Origin: JAYZDP01 sp036337765 | GTDB lineage: Bacteria; Acidobacteriota; Thermoanaerobaculia; Multivoradales; Multivoraceae | NCBI GenBank assembly: GCA_036337765.1 | Contig: JAYZDP010000041.1 | Coordinates: forward strand, 1 to 15,023 | DNA length: 15,023 nucleotides | Direction: 5' to 3' | Shown here: piece by piece, positions 1 through 6,549 of the stretch | Position numbering within the stretch: the first letter of the stretch is position 1 | Layout: each line of letters opens with the position of its first letter | Made by a program: the position numbers and the translations under genes | The notes under the pieces: generated by a model | Database searches by the model: none | The model's input: the letters and a program-made list of their open reading frames with translations, nothing else | Told to the model about the DNA's origin: nothing

Positions 1-54
1 CAGAAATACGAGGCGACTGCGGTTCACGACCGTGCGCTTGCCTACCTGAGCCAT
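1..54 (-). CDS. 5' end of a gene continuing past the left edge (unidentified)
   Basis: A minus-strand open frame enters the window edge. It can start at an ATG at 52-54, overlapping the end of the EnvC-like gene, or at a GTG at 25-27. The visible product reads MAQVGKRTVVNRSRLVFL, ending in what could be the start of a hydrophobic segment. No Shine-Dalgarno sequence precedes either start, so the start is uncertain. An S41 carboxy-terminal processing protease (ctpA) often follows envC-type genes in Gram-negative bacteria, and that is my guess from context only. Eighteen residues are too few to identify it. Confidence 0.35.
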   Translation of the reverse strand, partial: MAQVGKRTVVNRSRLVFL

Positions 55-1148
55 TCGAGTGGATCGACCGCCCGATTCTGCTCCCTCAACTCGAAGTAGA
101 GCTCGGCAGTGGCGGCCCCGAGTACAGACCCCAAAGTTACCACATCGCCCCTGGCCACCTGGAGGGTCTCGAGCCCTGCATACAGCGTCAGAACTCCTCC
201 CGCATGCTTGACGACCACGGTCAGACCGTAGCCCTGAAACGGCGAGGCGAAGATTACGTTGCCCGGATAGATGGGTCTCACGGGAGAGCGTAAAGGCGCC
301 TCGATAGCGATGCCATTGTGCGGCACCTGCGTGCGGTAGCCGGGGTCGAGGCGAGGCCCAAAGTCGGTGACGACTCGTCCCGCCAAGGGCCAATCCAATA
401 CCCCCTTGAACCCCTGGATCGCCTCTTCCTGCAACTCCCGGATGGAGTCGGTATCGACCAGCTCGATCATCCGCGACAGGCGCTCAGCTCGATCCCGCAG
501 GCTCGCCGAGCGCGCCTCGAGCTGGCGGCGCTTCGCCATCGCTTCCCCCGCCAGCCGGCGATGGCGCACCCGCGCATCGGCCAGCTCCTGGCGACGCTCC
601 TCAACCTGCTCCAGCCACGCGACGAGGCGAGCCTGTTCGATTGCCAGGGCCGACTGCTCCTGATCCAAGCGTCGCTGGACCTGACGGTACTCGTCGAGCG
701 CAACCGCATCTCGACGGGCCAAGAAACGCAGCTGCCGCACACCGGCGAGGACATCCGCCTGGGGATCCATCGACAGCGCCAATCGCAGGTAGCGCTCCCG
801 CCCGAGGCTGTACAGCGCAAGCAGGTGGGTCCGCAGCGATTCCCGCAACGCGCCCCACCGCGCCTCCAAAGCGACCACTGCCTTCTCGCTGGCGCTCACC
901 CGCTGGTGCGCCAGGTCGTAAGACAGTCGCGCCTCTCGCGCCCGCCGTTCCTGCAGCTCGAGCTCGACCTCAGTCTCCCGTAACCGACCCGCTAAACTGC
1001 GCGAGCGTGCCCGGGCCTCAGAGAGCTCACCCTGAAGCCGAGCGATCTCCTCCTGCACCTGCGCGAGATCCGCCTCCCGCGACCCCTGCCCCCAGACGCC
1101 CGACGCCACCGCCACCGCCACCGCGACAGCGACAGCCCTGCGAGACAT
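42..1148 (-). CDS. envC: EnvC-like murein hydrolase activator (degenerate LytM/M23 domain)
   Basis: This 368-residue protein is probably a periplasmic activator of cell-wall amidases at the division site. Residues 1-20 form a signal peptide whose core is an unusual run of alternating Ala-Val. Residues about 25-235 are charged and heptad-like, as expected for the EnvC coiled coil. Residues about 250-368 form a LytM/M23 domain. The zinc ligands of active M23 peptidases are largely lost: the HxxxD motif reads HNGIA (His277 kept, Asp replaced by Ala281), the usual HxH site lies in TLYAGL, and the terminal motif reads ELYFELR with Tyr where active enzymes have His. E. coli EnvC has the same LYFE-R pattern and is catalytically dead. 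The ATG has an AGGAG Shine-Dalgarno sequence 5 nt upstream (complement of 1154-1158). It lies 100 bp downstream of the STAS gene, beyond a strong hairpin. In E. coli, EnvC is controlled by FtsEX; no ftsEX is seen here. Confidence 0.88.
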   Translation of the reverse strand: MSRRAVAVAVAVAVASGVWGQGSREADLAQVQEEIARLQGELSEARARSRSLAGRLRETEVELELQERRAREARLSYDLAHQRVSASEKAVVALEARWGALRESLRTHLLALYSLGRERYLRLALSMDPQADVLAGVRQLRFLARRDAVALDEYRQVQRRLDQEQSALAIEQARLVAWLEQVEERRQELADARVRHRRLAGEAMAKRRQLEARSASLRDRAERLSRMIELVDTDSIRELQEEAIQGFKGVLDWPLAGRVVTDFGPRLDPGYRTQVPHNGIAIEAPLRSPVRPIYPGNVIFASPFQGYGLTVVVKHAGGVLTLYAGLETLQVARGDVVTLGSVLGAATAELYFELREQNRAVDPLEWLR

Positions 1149-1212
1149 GCCTACTCCTGGAAGAAAGAGTGCGCGCAGCGAACAGCGAGGTCCGCCGAGC
1201 CAAAAGACATCC

Positions 1213-1248
1213 GAGATCTGGAAATGCTACTCAGCATTTCCAGATCTC
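1213..1248 (-). terminator. Perfect 15-16 bp hairpin after the STAS gene, possible terminator
   Basis: The arms 1213-1227 and 1234-1248 are exact reverse complements (15 bp). A further T-A pair (1228/1233) closes a four-base ACTC loop. The stem starts at the base next to the STAS stop codon on the minus strand. The U-rich tract is poor: on the minus strand the stem is followed by GGATGTCTTTTGG, so the T run comes about 6 nt later. It could be a weak intrinsic terminator, an mRNA 3'-end stabiliser or a processing site that separates STAS expression from envC. Confidence 0.55.
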
Positions 1249-1584
1249 TCAGAAACTCTCTACAGCTTCATCCTCGGTGTCGACGACCTCGAACACCGTC
1301 ACCAGCTGGGTGATCTGCAGGATGTCGGACACTTTCGGAGGCAGGCCCACTAGCTTTAGCTTGCCGCCCCGGTTGGTCACCGTAGTAAAGGCGGCAACGA
1401 GCTCCCCGATGCCGGACGAATCGATCGTCGAGACATCCTTCAGATTGATGAGGATCTTACGTGCGCCCGACTCCAACGCCTCTATCACCGAGTCACGCAG
1501 CGCGATGTCACCGGAACCGATCGTGATCTTGCCCTTGGGATCGAGGATAGTGATCCCCTGACGGTGTCGGATACCGATCTTCAT
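1249..1584 (-). CDS. STAS-domain anti-sigma factor antagonist (RsbV/SpoIIAA-like)
   Basis: This 111-residue, single-domain STAS protein is the usual size for RsbV/SpoIIAA proteins. In partner switching, the unphosphorylated form binds an RsbW-type kinase and frees its target, usually a sigma factor. The phosphorylation-site motif is DSSGIGEL at residues 55-62, so Ser56 (by alignment with RsbV) or Ser57 is the likely acceptor. The ATG overlaps the stop of the upstream HATPase gene by 4 bp (1581-1584). A strong AGGAGGAG Shine-Dalgarno (complement of 1590-1597) sits inside the end of that gene, which favours balanced production of the two partners. The dephosphorylating partner could be the GAF/PP2C protein at 7225-8463. 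No sigma factor gene is nearby, so the output is unknown and need not be transcriptional. Confidence 0.9.
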   Translation of the reverse strand: MKIGIRHRQGITILDPKGKITIGSGDIALRDSVIEALESGARKILINLKDVSTIDSSGIGELVAAFTTVTNRGGKLKLVGLPPKVSDILQITQLVTVFEVVDTEDEAVESF

Positions 1585-2039
1585 CTTGTCTCCTCCTGTT
1601 TCTCTCCCGCCTCCTGGAAGACGATGCGCTTACGCAGGGTTACTTTCGTGCCCCCGGTAGATTGAAAGTCGTACTCCACGCCGTCCATGAACTTGCCCAT
1701 GTAGAAGATGCCTCTTCCATCGGGTTTCAAGAGGTTCTCCTCCGCCAACGGATCTGGCACCTCGCCCGGATCGAACCCCTCACCTTCGTCCGTCACCCCG
1801 ATAACGAGCTCCTGGTCGACAATCGCCAACGTCACCTCGACACGTTTGTCCGGATCCTGCCGGTTTCCATGCTTGATCGCGTTTGCGACGGCCTCGCGAA
1901 CAGCAATCCCGACCCAGTACCGGGTGTCCTCGTCACACTCCGCCTTCACCAACGACTCCTCCAACATGAGCTGCACGAGCTCGACGTTTTCGAAGCGACT
2001 CTCTAGAGCGAGGTGCACCTCCTGGTCCCGAGACGACAA
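1581..2039 (-). CDS. RsbW-like anti-sigma factor / serine kinase (HATPase_c)
   Basis: This is a single-domain GHKL ATPase of the RsbW/SpoIIAB type, expected to phosphorylate the adjacent STAS protein and to sequester a target when the STAS protein is phosphorylated. Visible motifs are the N box (REAVANAIKHGN), the G1 box (DEGEGFDP) and the G2 box (GRGIFYMGKFMD). The start is uncertain because no ATG is available. The TTG at 2037-2039, with GGAG 10 nt upstream (complement of 2050-2053), gives 152 residues. An in-frame TTG at 2076-2078 adds 13 residues but has no Shine-Dalgarno. A GTG at 2016-2018 is a third option. The upstream CPBP gene stops at 2083, so the genes are probably cotranscribed. 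The 4-bp overlap with the STAS gene implies translational coupling. Confidence 0.88.
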   Translation of the reverse strand: MSSRDQEVHLALESRFENVELVQLMLEESLVKAECDEDTRYWVGIAVREAVANAIKHGNRQDPDKRVEVTLAIVDQELVIGVTDEGEGFDPGEVPDPLAEENLLKPDGRGIFYMGKFMDGVEYDFQSTGGTKVTLRKRIVFQEAGEKQEETR

Positions 2040-2082
2040 TGACGTCTGACTCCAGGGCCCGGAGTTTAGCAGACCCAAAAGG

Positions 2083-2985
2083 TCATGAATTCAGGGCCCG
2101 CGCCCCCATCGGCAAGATGACGAGTAGCTGCACCAGATCGAACACCGCATGCGCCGTGATTGCCGCCCAGATGCTCTGGCGCCAGCGCACCAGCATGGCA
2201 AAGAAGATAGACAGGACCGCGACGCCGACAAGCATGAACGGCTGCTGGTAGCTCAGGTGAGCGAGCGTGAAAAGGACGGTCGACAGGGCGACTCCGATCC
2301 GGGGCTGCAGAAAGCCCCGAAAGAAGACCTCTTCGAAGAAGCCTGCGGACAGAGCGACCAGCACGCGAACGGCCGCGGGTAGGCCGGCCATCCACAAGAC
2401 CACGCTGGGCGGAGATTGGGGAAGCGTCTCGGCGCCGCCGAGCAGGGTGATGAGCCCCACCAGGAAAAGAAGCAGCACGATCACAGCGAGCCAGATGCCA
2501 GCCCCGGCCACGCCGCCGATCAAGATCTCGCGCCCGAGGTTGTGGGCACGAAGCCCGAACTCGTCCCACCAGCCCCCGCGCGCGGGGCGCGGGACATAAC
2601 CGGCCACGTACCACAGCGTAAGCACCAGAGCGAGAATGGCGTGGACGATGAAGAGCTGCGCCGTCCCGACCTCGCTCAGATCCGGCTCGACGGTCTGGCC
2701 CACAAGAGAGATCGGCGAAAACACCGCCAGGTAGAAGACGCCCGCCAGGCAGGCGGCTGCGAAACCTCGTCGCATTCGCGCCACCAGCTCGGAGCCGGCC
2801 TGGTCCGCACGAAACAGCGGCGGAAGGAGCTTCCGGCGGAGCATGCTGCGGTCGACAATGAAGACCGTCAGCGCGGTCAGCACGAGGGGTGCAGTGAGGC
2901 GGAGAATACCCACTGTTTCGCTATTCACAAGCCTGACGAAAGGAGCCGAAAGCCCGAAGAAGGCCGAGAATCCGCGTGTTAACAT
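2083..2985 (-). CDS. CPBP-family intramembrane metalloprotease
   Basis: This is a polytopic membrane protein of 300 residues with about eight hydrophobic segments, of the CPBP (CAAX protease and bacteriocin-processing, ABI) family. The family's catalytic signature is complete: EEVFFRG with Glu218, Glu219 and Arg223, then His243 in TLAHLS, then His279 and Asp283 in AHAVFDL. The family includes the eukaryotic prenyl-CAAX protease Rce1 and bacterial proteins of varied or unknown role, so the substrate cannot be predicted. I chose the ATG at 2983-2985. The frame stays open to 3075, but the extra residues are not hydrophobic and would fill most of the divergent promoter region shared with the dehydrogenase gene. 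No Shine-Dalgarno is seen before the ATG. The gene ends 43 bp before the preferred RsbW start. Confidence 0.85.
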   Translation of the reverse strand: MLTRGFSAFFGLSAPFVRLVNSETVGILRLTAPLVLTALTVFIVDRSMLRRKLLPPLFRADQAGSELVARMRRGFAAACLAGVFYLAVFSPISLVGQTVEPDLSEVGTAQLFIVHAILALVLTLWYVAGYVPRPARGGWWDEFGLRAHNLGREILIGGVAGAGIWLAVIVLLLFLVGLITLLGGAETLPQSPPSVVLWMAGLPAAVRVLVALSAGFFEEVFFRGFLQPRIGVALSTVLFTLAHLSYQQPFMLVGVAVLSIFFAMLVRWRQSIWAAITAHAVFDLVQLLVILPMGARALNS

Positions 2986-3008
2986 GCGCGCCGGTTTTCG
3001 GGGCGACG

Positions 3009-3014
3009 ATTGTA
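3009..3014 (-). promoter_or_regulatory. Possible -10 box for the CPBP gene
   Basis: On the minus strand, 3009-3014 reads TACAAT, two positions from the consensus TATAAT. It lies 23 bp upstream of the CPBP ATG in the 134-bp divergent gap. No convincing -35 hexamer sits 16-18 bp upstream, so this is weak evidence. Confidence 0.25.
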
Positions 3015-3107
3015 CGTTAAGCGCCTCGCTCCGCTGGCGCGTCGAACAGACGCGCAGTCCAACACAAGGCCACACTCAAGGCCCCCAAACCCCTTTCTTC
3101 CACATCT

Positions 3108-3113
3108 AGGAGG
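3108..3113 (+). promoter_or_regulatory. Shine-Dalgarno deciding the GTG start of gcdH
   Basis: A perfect AGGAGG lies 6 nt before the GTG at 3120-3122. It favours that start over the in-frame ATG at 3147, which has no comparable site. Confidence 0.75.
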
Positions 3114-3119
3114 GACACC

Positions 3120-4343
3120 GTGCACCGCTTCCCAGGCGTCGACTTCATGGACTTCGACTCGCTTCTCTCCGACGAGGAGCGCCTCAGTCGCGAGACCGTC
3201 AGGGCGTTCATTGATGACAAGGTCAAACCGATCATCGAGGAATGCCACCGCGAGGCCCGGGCACCGATAGAACTCGCGCCGGAGATCGGCGATCTCAACC
3301 TCTTCGGCTGTTGGATCGACGATTACGACCTTCCCGGCCTCAAAGGAGTGCCCTACGGTCTCGTCATGCAGGAGCTGGAGCGCGGAGACTCCGGCATCCG
3401 TAGCATGGTCTCGGTGCAGAGCTCACTAGTGATGTACCCGATCTACACCTTCGGCAGTCAAGAGCAGAAGGACCGGTGGATTCCCGCCCTGGCCTCCGGT
3501 AGATCGTTCGGTTGCTTCGGCCTCACCGAGCCGGACTTCGGATCGAACCCGGCCGCAATGCGTACCACCGCTCGCAAAGACGGATCGAGCTGGGTGCTGA
3601 ACGGCGCCAAGCAGTGGATCACCAACGGCTCGATCGCCGACGTGGCCGTCGTGTGGGCCCGCACCGACGACGGTATCCGCGGCTTTCTGGTCGAGAAGGG
3701 CACCCCGGGCTTCACCAGCTCCGACCAGCACGGCAAGTTTTCGCTGCGAACGTCCATCACCTCCGAGCTGGGCTTTCTCGATTGCCGCGTTCCGGAGGAA
3801 AACCTTCTGCCGCACTCCCAAGGTCTGCGCAGTCCCCTGGCGTGTCTTTCCCAGGCCCGCTACGGCATCGCCTGGGGCGGTATCGGCTCCGCCATGGAGT
3901 GCTACCACACGGCGCTGGAGTACGCGAAAGAGAGGGTCCAGTTCGGCGGCCAGCCCATCGCGTGTCACCAACTCGTGCAAGACAAGCTGACCTGGATGAT
4001 CTCGGAGATCACCAAAGGCCAGTTCATCGCCTATCAGGCCGGTCGACTCAAGGACGCCGGCAAGCTCAAGCCGGAGCACATCTCTCTCGCAAAGCGCAAC
4101 AACGTCTGGGTGGCGCGCGAGTCCGCAAAGCTCGCGCGAGAGATCCTCGGTGCGAACGGCATCGTCGACGACTACCCGATCGTGCGCCACATGCTCAACA
4201 TCGAGTCGGTCTACACCTACGAAGGCACCCACGACATCCATGGACTCGTGATCGGCCAGGCCATCACCGGCATCCCTGCCTTCCAGCCACCGATGACCAG
4301 CGCCCAGGCGCGTGGCGCCTCGATCGGAGCTACCGCTCGATGA
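3120..4343 (+). CDS. gcdH: Glutaryl-CoA dehydrogenase (acyl-CoA dehydrogenase family)
   Basis: This 407-residue FAD enzyme oxidises and decarboxylates glutaryl-CoA to crotonyl-CoA in lysine, tryptophan and some aromatic-acid catabolism, passing electrons to ETF. The flavin/substrate signature FGCFGLTEPDFGSNP is at residues 130-144. The catalytic base is Glu368 in TYEGTHDIHG, followed by GQAITGIPAF; this C-terminal pattern is typical of glutaryl-CoA dehydrogenases rather than of general acyl-CoA dehydrogenases. Arg94 in GIRSM is in the region that binds the glutaryl carboxylate in characterised enzymes. Length matches mature family members. The start is a GTG with a perfect AGGAGG site. The stop overlaps the start of the fructose bisphosphatase gene by 4 bp (ATGA). 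No ETF, glutaconyl-CoA or crotonase gene is in the window. A related acyl-CoA substrate cannot be fully excluded. Confidence 0.9.
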   Translation: MHRFPGVDFMDFDSLLSDEERLSRETVRAFIDDKVKPIIEECHREARAPIELAPEIGDLNLFGCWIDDYDLPGLKGVPYGLVMQELERGDSGIRSMVSVQSSLVMYPIYTFGSQEQKDRWIPALASGRSFGCFGLTEPDFGSNPAAMRTTARKDGSSWVLNGAKQWITNGSIADVAVVWARTDDGIRGFLVEKGTPGFTSSDQHGKFSLRTSITSELGFLDCRVPEENLLPHSQGLRSPLACLSQARYGIAWGGIGSAMECYHTALEYAKERVQFGGQPIACHQLVQDKLTWMISEITKGQFIAYQAGRLKDAGKLKPEHISLAKRNNVWVARESAKLAREILGANGIVDDYPIVRHMLNIESVYTYEGTHDIHGLVIGQAITGIPAFQPPMTSAQARGASIGATAR

Positions 4344-5320
4344 CGCTGAGCCGCGAAGTCGAGCAGGCGCTCATCGAAGTCACGGAGGTCGCCGCCATCG
4401 CCTCCGCCCGCACCATGGGCCGAGGCGATCGCCATCTCGCCGACCAGCTCGCCACCGAGGCCATGCGAACCCGCCTCGGCGAGGTCGACATCGACGGCCG
4501 CATTGTCATCGGCGAGGGCGAGCGTGACGAAGCCCCGATGCTGTTCATCGGAGAGGAGCTCGGCGCCGGCGTTGGACGGGACGACGTGGCCGCCATCGAT
4601 ATCGCCGTCGACCCACTCGAGGGCACCAACCTCTGCGCCACCGGGTCGCCGGGTGCCGTTTGTGTGCTGGCAGCCTCTGAGCGCGGCGGCTTGCTGCACG
4701 CGCCCGACGTCTACATGGAGAAGATCGTGGTCGGGCCGACCGCGCGCGGCTCGATCCACCTGGACGCTCCGGTCGCCGAGAACCTCGAGGGTATCGCCAA
4801 GGCCCTAGGCCGTCAGGTCGAAGACCTCACGATCGTGGTGCTCGAGCGCGATCGCCACCAGCAGCTGATCGAGGACATTCGCGCGACGGGCGCCCGGATC
4901 CATCTGCTCACCGACGGAGACCTGGCGCCTGCGATTGCCGCGGCGGTCCGCGGCACCGGCGTGCACGCGGTGATGGGAGTGGGCGGTGCACCGGAAGGGG
5001 TGATCACTGCAGCGGCGATGCGCTGCCTCGGAGGCGAGATTCAAGGCCGGCTCGCTACTCGCACCGAGAAACAGGAGCGCCGCCTCGAGGAGGTCGGCGT
5101 CGAGAATCCGGAGCGTCTTCTGCATACGGAAGATCTCGCCCCCGGTGAGGAGATCGTTTTCAGCTGCACCGGTGTGACCAAAGGGGATCTCCTGGAGAGC
5201 GTCCGGTTCTTCGGCGGCGGTAGCCGGACGCACACTCTCTTCATGTCGTCGAGCCGAAACCTGATCCGCTTCGTCGACACCATCCATCGTGAGAGCGCGG
5301 CGACACCGGTGCTTTTCTGA
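4340..5320 (+). CDS. glpX: Class II fructose-1,6-bisphosphatase (GlpX type)
   Basis: This 326-residue protein is a GlpX-type phosphatase that converts fructose 1,6-bisphosphate to fructose 6-phosphate in gluconeogenesis. Some family members also act on sedoheptulose 1,7-bisphosphate. Metal- and phosphate-site motifs are present: GEGERDE at 58-64 and the lithium-sensitive phosphatase motif DPLEGT at 91-96, followed by NLCATGSPGAV. Further family features are GVGGAPEGVITAAAMRCLGG and the C-terminal SSSRNLIRFV. Length matches E. coli GlpX (336). The frame is open far upstream, but that stretch runs inside the dehydrogenase gene. The ATG at 4340 forms an ATGA overlap with the dehydrogenase stop and gives the canonical GlpX N-terminus, so it is the start. 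No separate promoter is evident. Confidence 0.92.
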   Translation: MTLSREVEQALIEVTEVAAIASARTMGRGDRHLADQLATEAMRTRLGEVDIDGRIVIGEGERDEAPMLFIGEELGAGVGRDDVAAIDIAVDPLEGTNLCATGSPGAVCVLAASERGGLLHAPDVYMEKIVVGPTARGSIHLDAPVAENLEGIAKALGRQVEDLTIVVLERDRHQQLIEDIRATGARIHLLTDGDLAPAIAAAVRGTGVHAVMGVGGAPEGVITAAAMRCLGGEIQGRLATRTEKQERRLEEVGVENPERLLHTEDLAPGEEIVFSCTGVTKGDLLESVRFFGGGSRTHTLFMSSSRNLIRFVDTIHRESAATPVLF

Positions 5321-5390
5321 ACCCGCCAAGTCCCTGATCTGAAACGGTTTTCCGGGCTGCAACCGGCCGGCAACGTCATCGATACCGGGC

Positions 5391-5396
5391 TATAAT
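5391..5396 (+). promoter_or_regulatory. Possible promoter -10 box for the PATAN gene
   Basis: A perfect TATAAT lies 22 bp before the ATG at 5419, in the 98-bp gap after glpX. Transcription would start near 5402-5404, leaving a 15-17 nt leader. No recognisable -35 hexamer lies at the expected distance (5367-5374 reads ccggcaac). Confidence 0.4.
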
Positions 5397-5418
5397 CTCT
5401 CACCGCCTTCCAAGAAAA

Positions 5419-6549
5419 ATGAGCATCTCCGGAAACCTGAAGACGATGGAGCTCGCCGAGCTCCTCCAGTGGGTCGCCCAGTCCGGCAAGACCGGCACTC
5501 TCGTCATCGGCGACGACCGAATCCAGAAGCAGATCTACTTCCAGGGCGGCCAGATCATCGCCACCGGGTCGTCGAATCCGACCGAGCAGCTCGGGCACTT
5601 CCTGGTCAGCCACGGCTACATAAACGAGGACCAGCTCGTGCAGGCGATCCAGCACCAGGAGTCGAGCGGCATGATGCTCGGCAAGATCCTGGTTACGAAT
5701 CGCTTCATCACCGAGGAAGAGCTGCACGACCTGCTCACGCGCAAGGCCCAGGAGAGCATCTTCGACATGTTCGGCTGGACCGCGGGCGACTTCCGTTTCG
5801 TCGAGGAGGAGACACTAGATCGGGGCATGATCCCCATGGCCCTTCATGTGCCCGCGGTTGTGCTGCAGGGCATGGAGCGCGTCGACGACGTGCGCCGCAT
5901 TCGCGAGGCGATCACGTCCATGGACTGCGTCGCCGTCTCGGTGGGGCCACTGAGCGACTCCCAGCTCACTCCCGGCGAGCAGAAGGTACTCGAGCACGTC
6001 AACGACTACCGCACCCTCGAAGAGATCTGCGTCGAGACGCACTCGAGCGACTTCTTCGTCTCCAAAGTGATCTTTCAGGCGCTGCAACGGGGCGTGCTGA
6101 AGGTGGTGCGCCCGCGCGTGCACGAGATCGACTCCGACGCGGCGGACGTCAGGGGCGTGGAGGCAGAAACGCTGATCGACATCGCCGACGCGTCAATCGG
6201 TCGCGGCGAGTTCTCGCGCGCACTGCGCCACCTGCGCGCGGCCCGGAGCCTCGATCCGAACGGCGAGCAGACCGAGCGCTCGATCGCCGATGCCGAAGAG
6301 GAGATGCGCACCGCGATGCGCGACGAGGGGGTGAGCCTGAAGGCCGTACCGCGAGTGTCGATCACGCCAGAGGACGTGGCAGGGCTACGCCTCTCGCCCG
6401 AGGAAGGTTTTGTGCTGTCACGGATCGACGGTACCTACGACATCGAGTCGATTCTCAAGATCAGCCCGATGCCGCGGCTCGAGGCCCAACTCGTGTTCCG
6501 GAAGCTCCTCAAAGCCGGCCACATCCATCTCAGCCAGGACGCCCGTTGA
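5419..6549 (+). CDS. DUF4388/PATAN-domain protein with duplicated C-terminal module
   Basis: This is a 376-residue soluble protein. Residues 1-50 match the start of DUF4388/PATAN domains (SGNLKTMELAELLQWVAQSG, then strands ending in QGGQIIATGSSN). Residues about 55-140 contain two LG-x-L/I-x-x-x-G/R-x-I-x-E/x-E-L repeats resembling the N-terminal region of type II secretion ATPase GspE. Two segments with a shared pattern follow, 183-229 and 325-371, both beginning L-[TS]-P-x-E and ending in a VF-x-x-L-x-x-G-type helix, probably winged-helix-like. Between them, residues about 245-290 look like a TPR hairpin (ADASIGRGEFSRALRHLRAA). PATAN proteins in deltaproteobacteria and related phyla are linked to two-component and motility-type signalling, but no function can be assigned here. 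There is no transmembrane segment. The Shine-Dalgarno is poor (AAGAAAA). The stop overlaps the next start. Confidence 0.8.
   Translation: MSISGNLKTMELAELLQWVAQSGKTGTLVIGDDRIQKQIYFQGGQIIATGSSNPTEQLGHFLVSHGYINEDQLVQAIQHQESSGMMLGKILVTNRFITEEELHDLLTRKAQESIFDMFGWTAGDFRFVEEETLDRGMIPMALHVPAVVLQGMERVDDVRRIREAITSMDCVAVSVGPLSDSQLTPGEQKVLEHVNDYRTLEEICVETHSSDFFVSKVIFQALQRGVLKVVRPRVHEIDSDAADVRGVEAETLIDIADASIGRGEFSRALRHLRAARSLDPNGEQTERSIADAEEEMRTAMRDEGVSLKAVPRVSITPEDVAGLRLSPEEGFVLSRIDGTYDIESILKISPMPRLEAQLVFRKLLKAGHIHLSQDAR

Noticed and set aside
1085..1135. GC-rich repeat tract as a CRISPR or microsatellite locus
   Set aside because: It simply encodes the Ala-Val run of the EnvC signal peptide; there are no spacers.
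42..1148. Calling the LytM protein an active M23 endopeptidase
   Set aside because: Three of the four expected zinc-site positions are substituted, as in non-catalytic EnvC.
641..1561. 306-codon plus-strand proline-rich frame opposite envC and the STAS gene
   Set aside because: It crosses two real minus-strand genes and the hairpin, and its Pro/Ala/Arg bias is a frame artefact.
3426..4241. 271-codon minus-strand open frame opposite gcdH
   Set aside because: It is the antisense shadow of a well-supported gene, lacks recognisable motifs and arises from high GC at third positions.
3512..4339. Long in-frame extension upstream of the glpX start
   Set aside because: It lies inside the dehydrogenase gene in another frame and its translation is Arg/His/Pro-rich low-complexity text with no family match. 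The canonical GlpX N-terminus begins at 4340.
5321..5390. Intrinsic terminator after glpX
   Set aside because: Only scattered ccgg motifs are present, with no stable stem followed by a T run.
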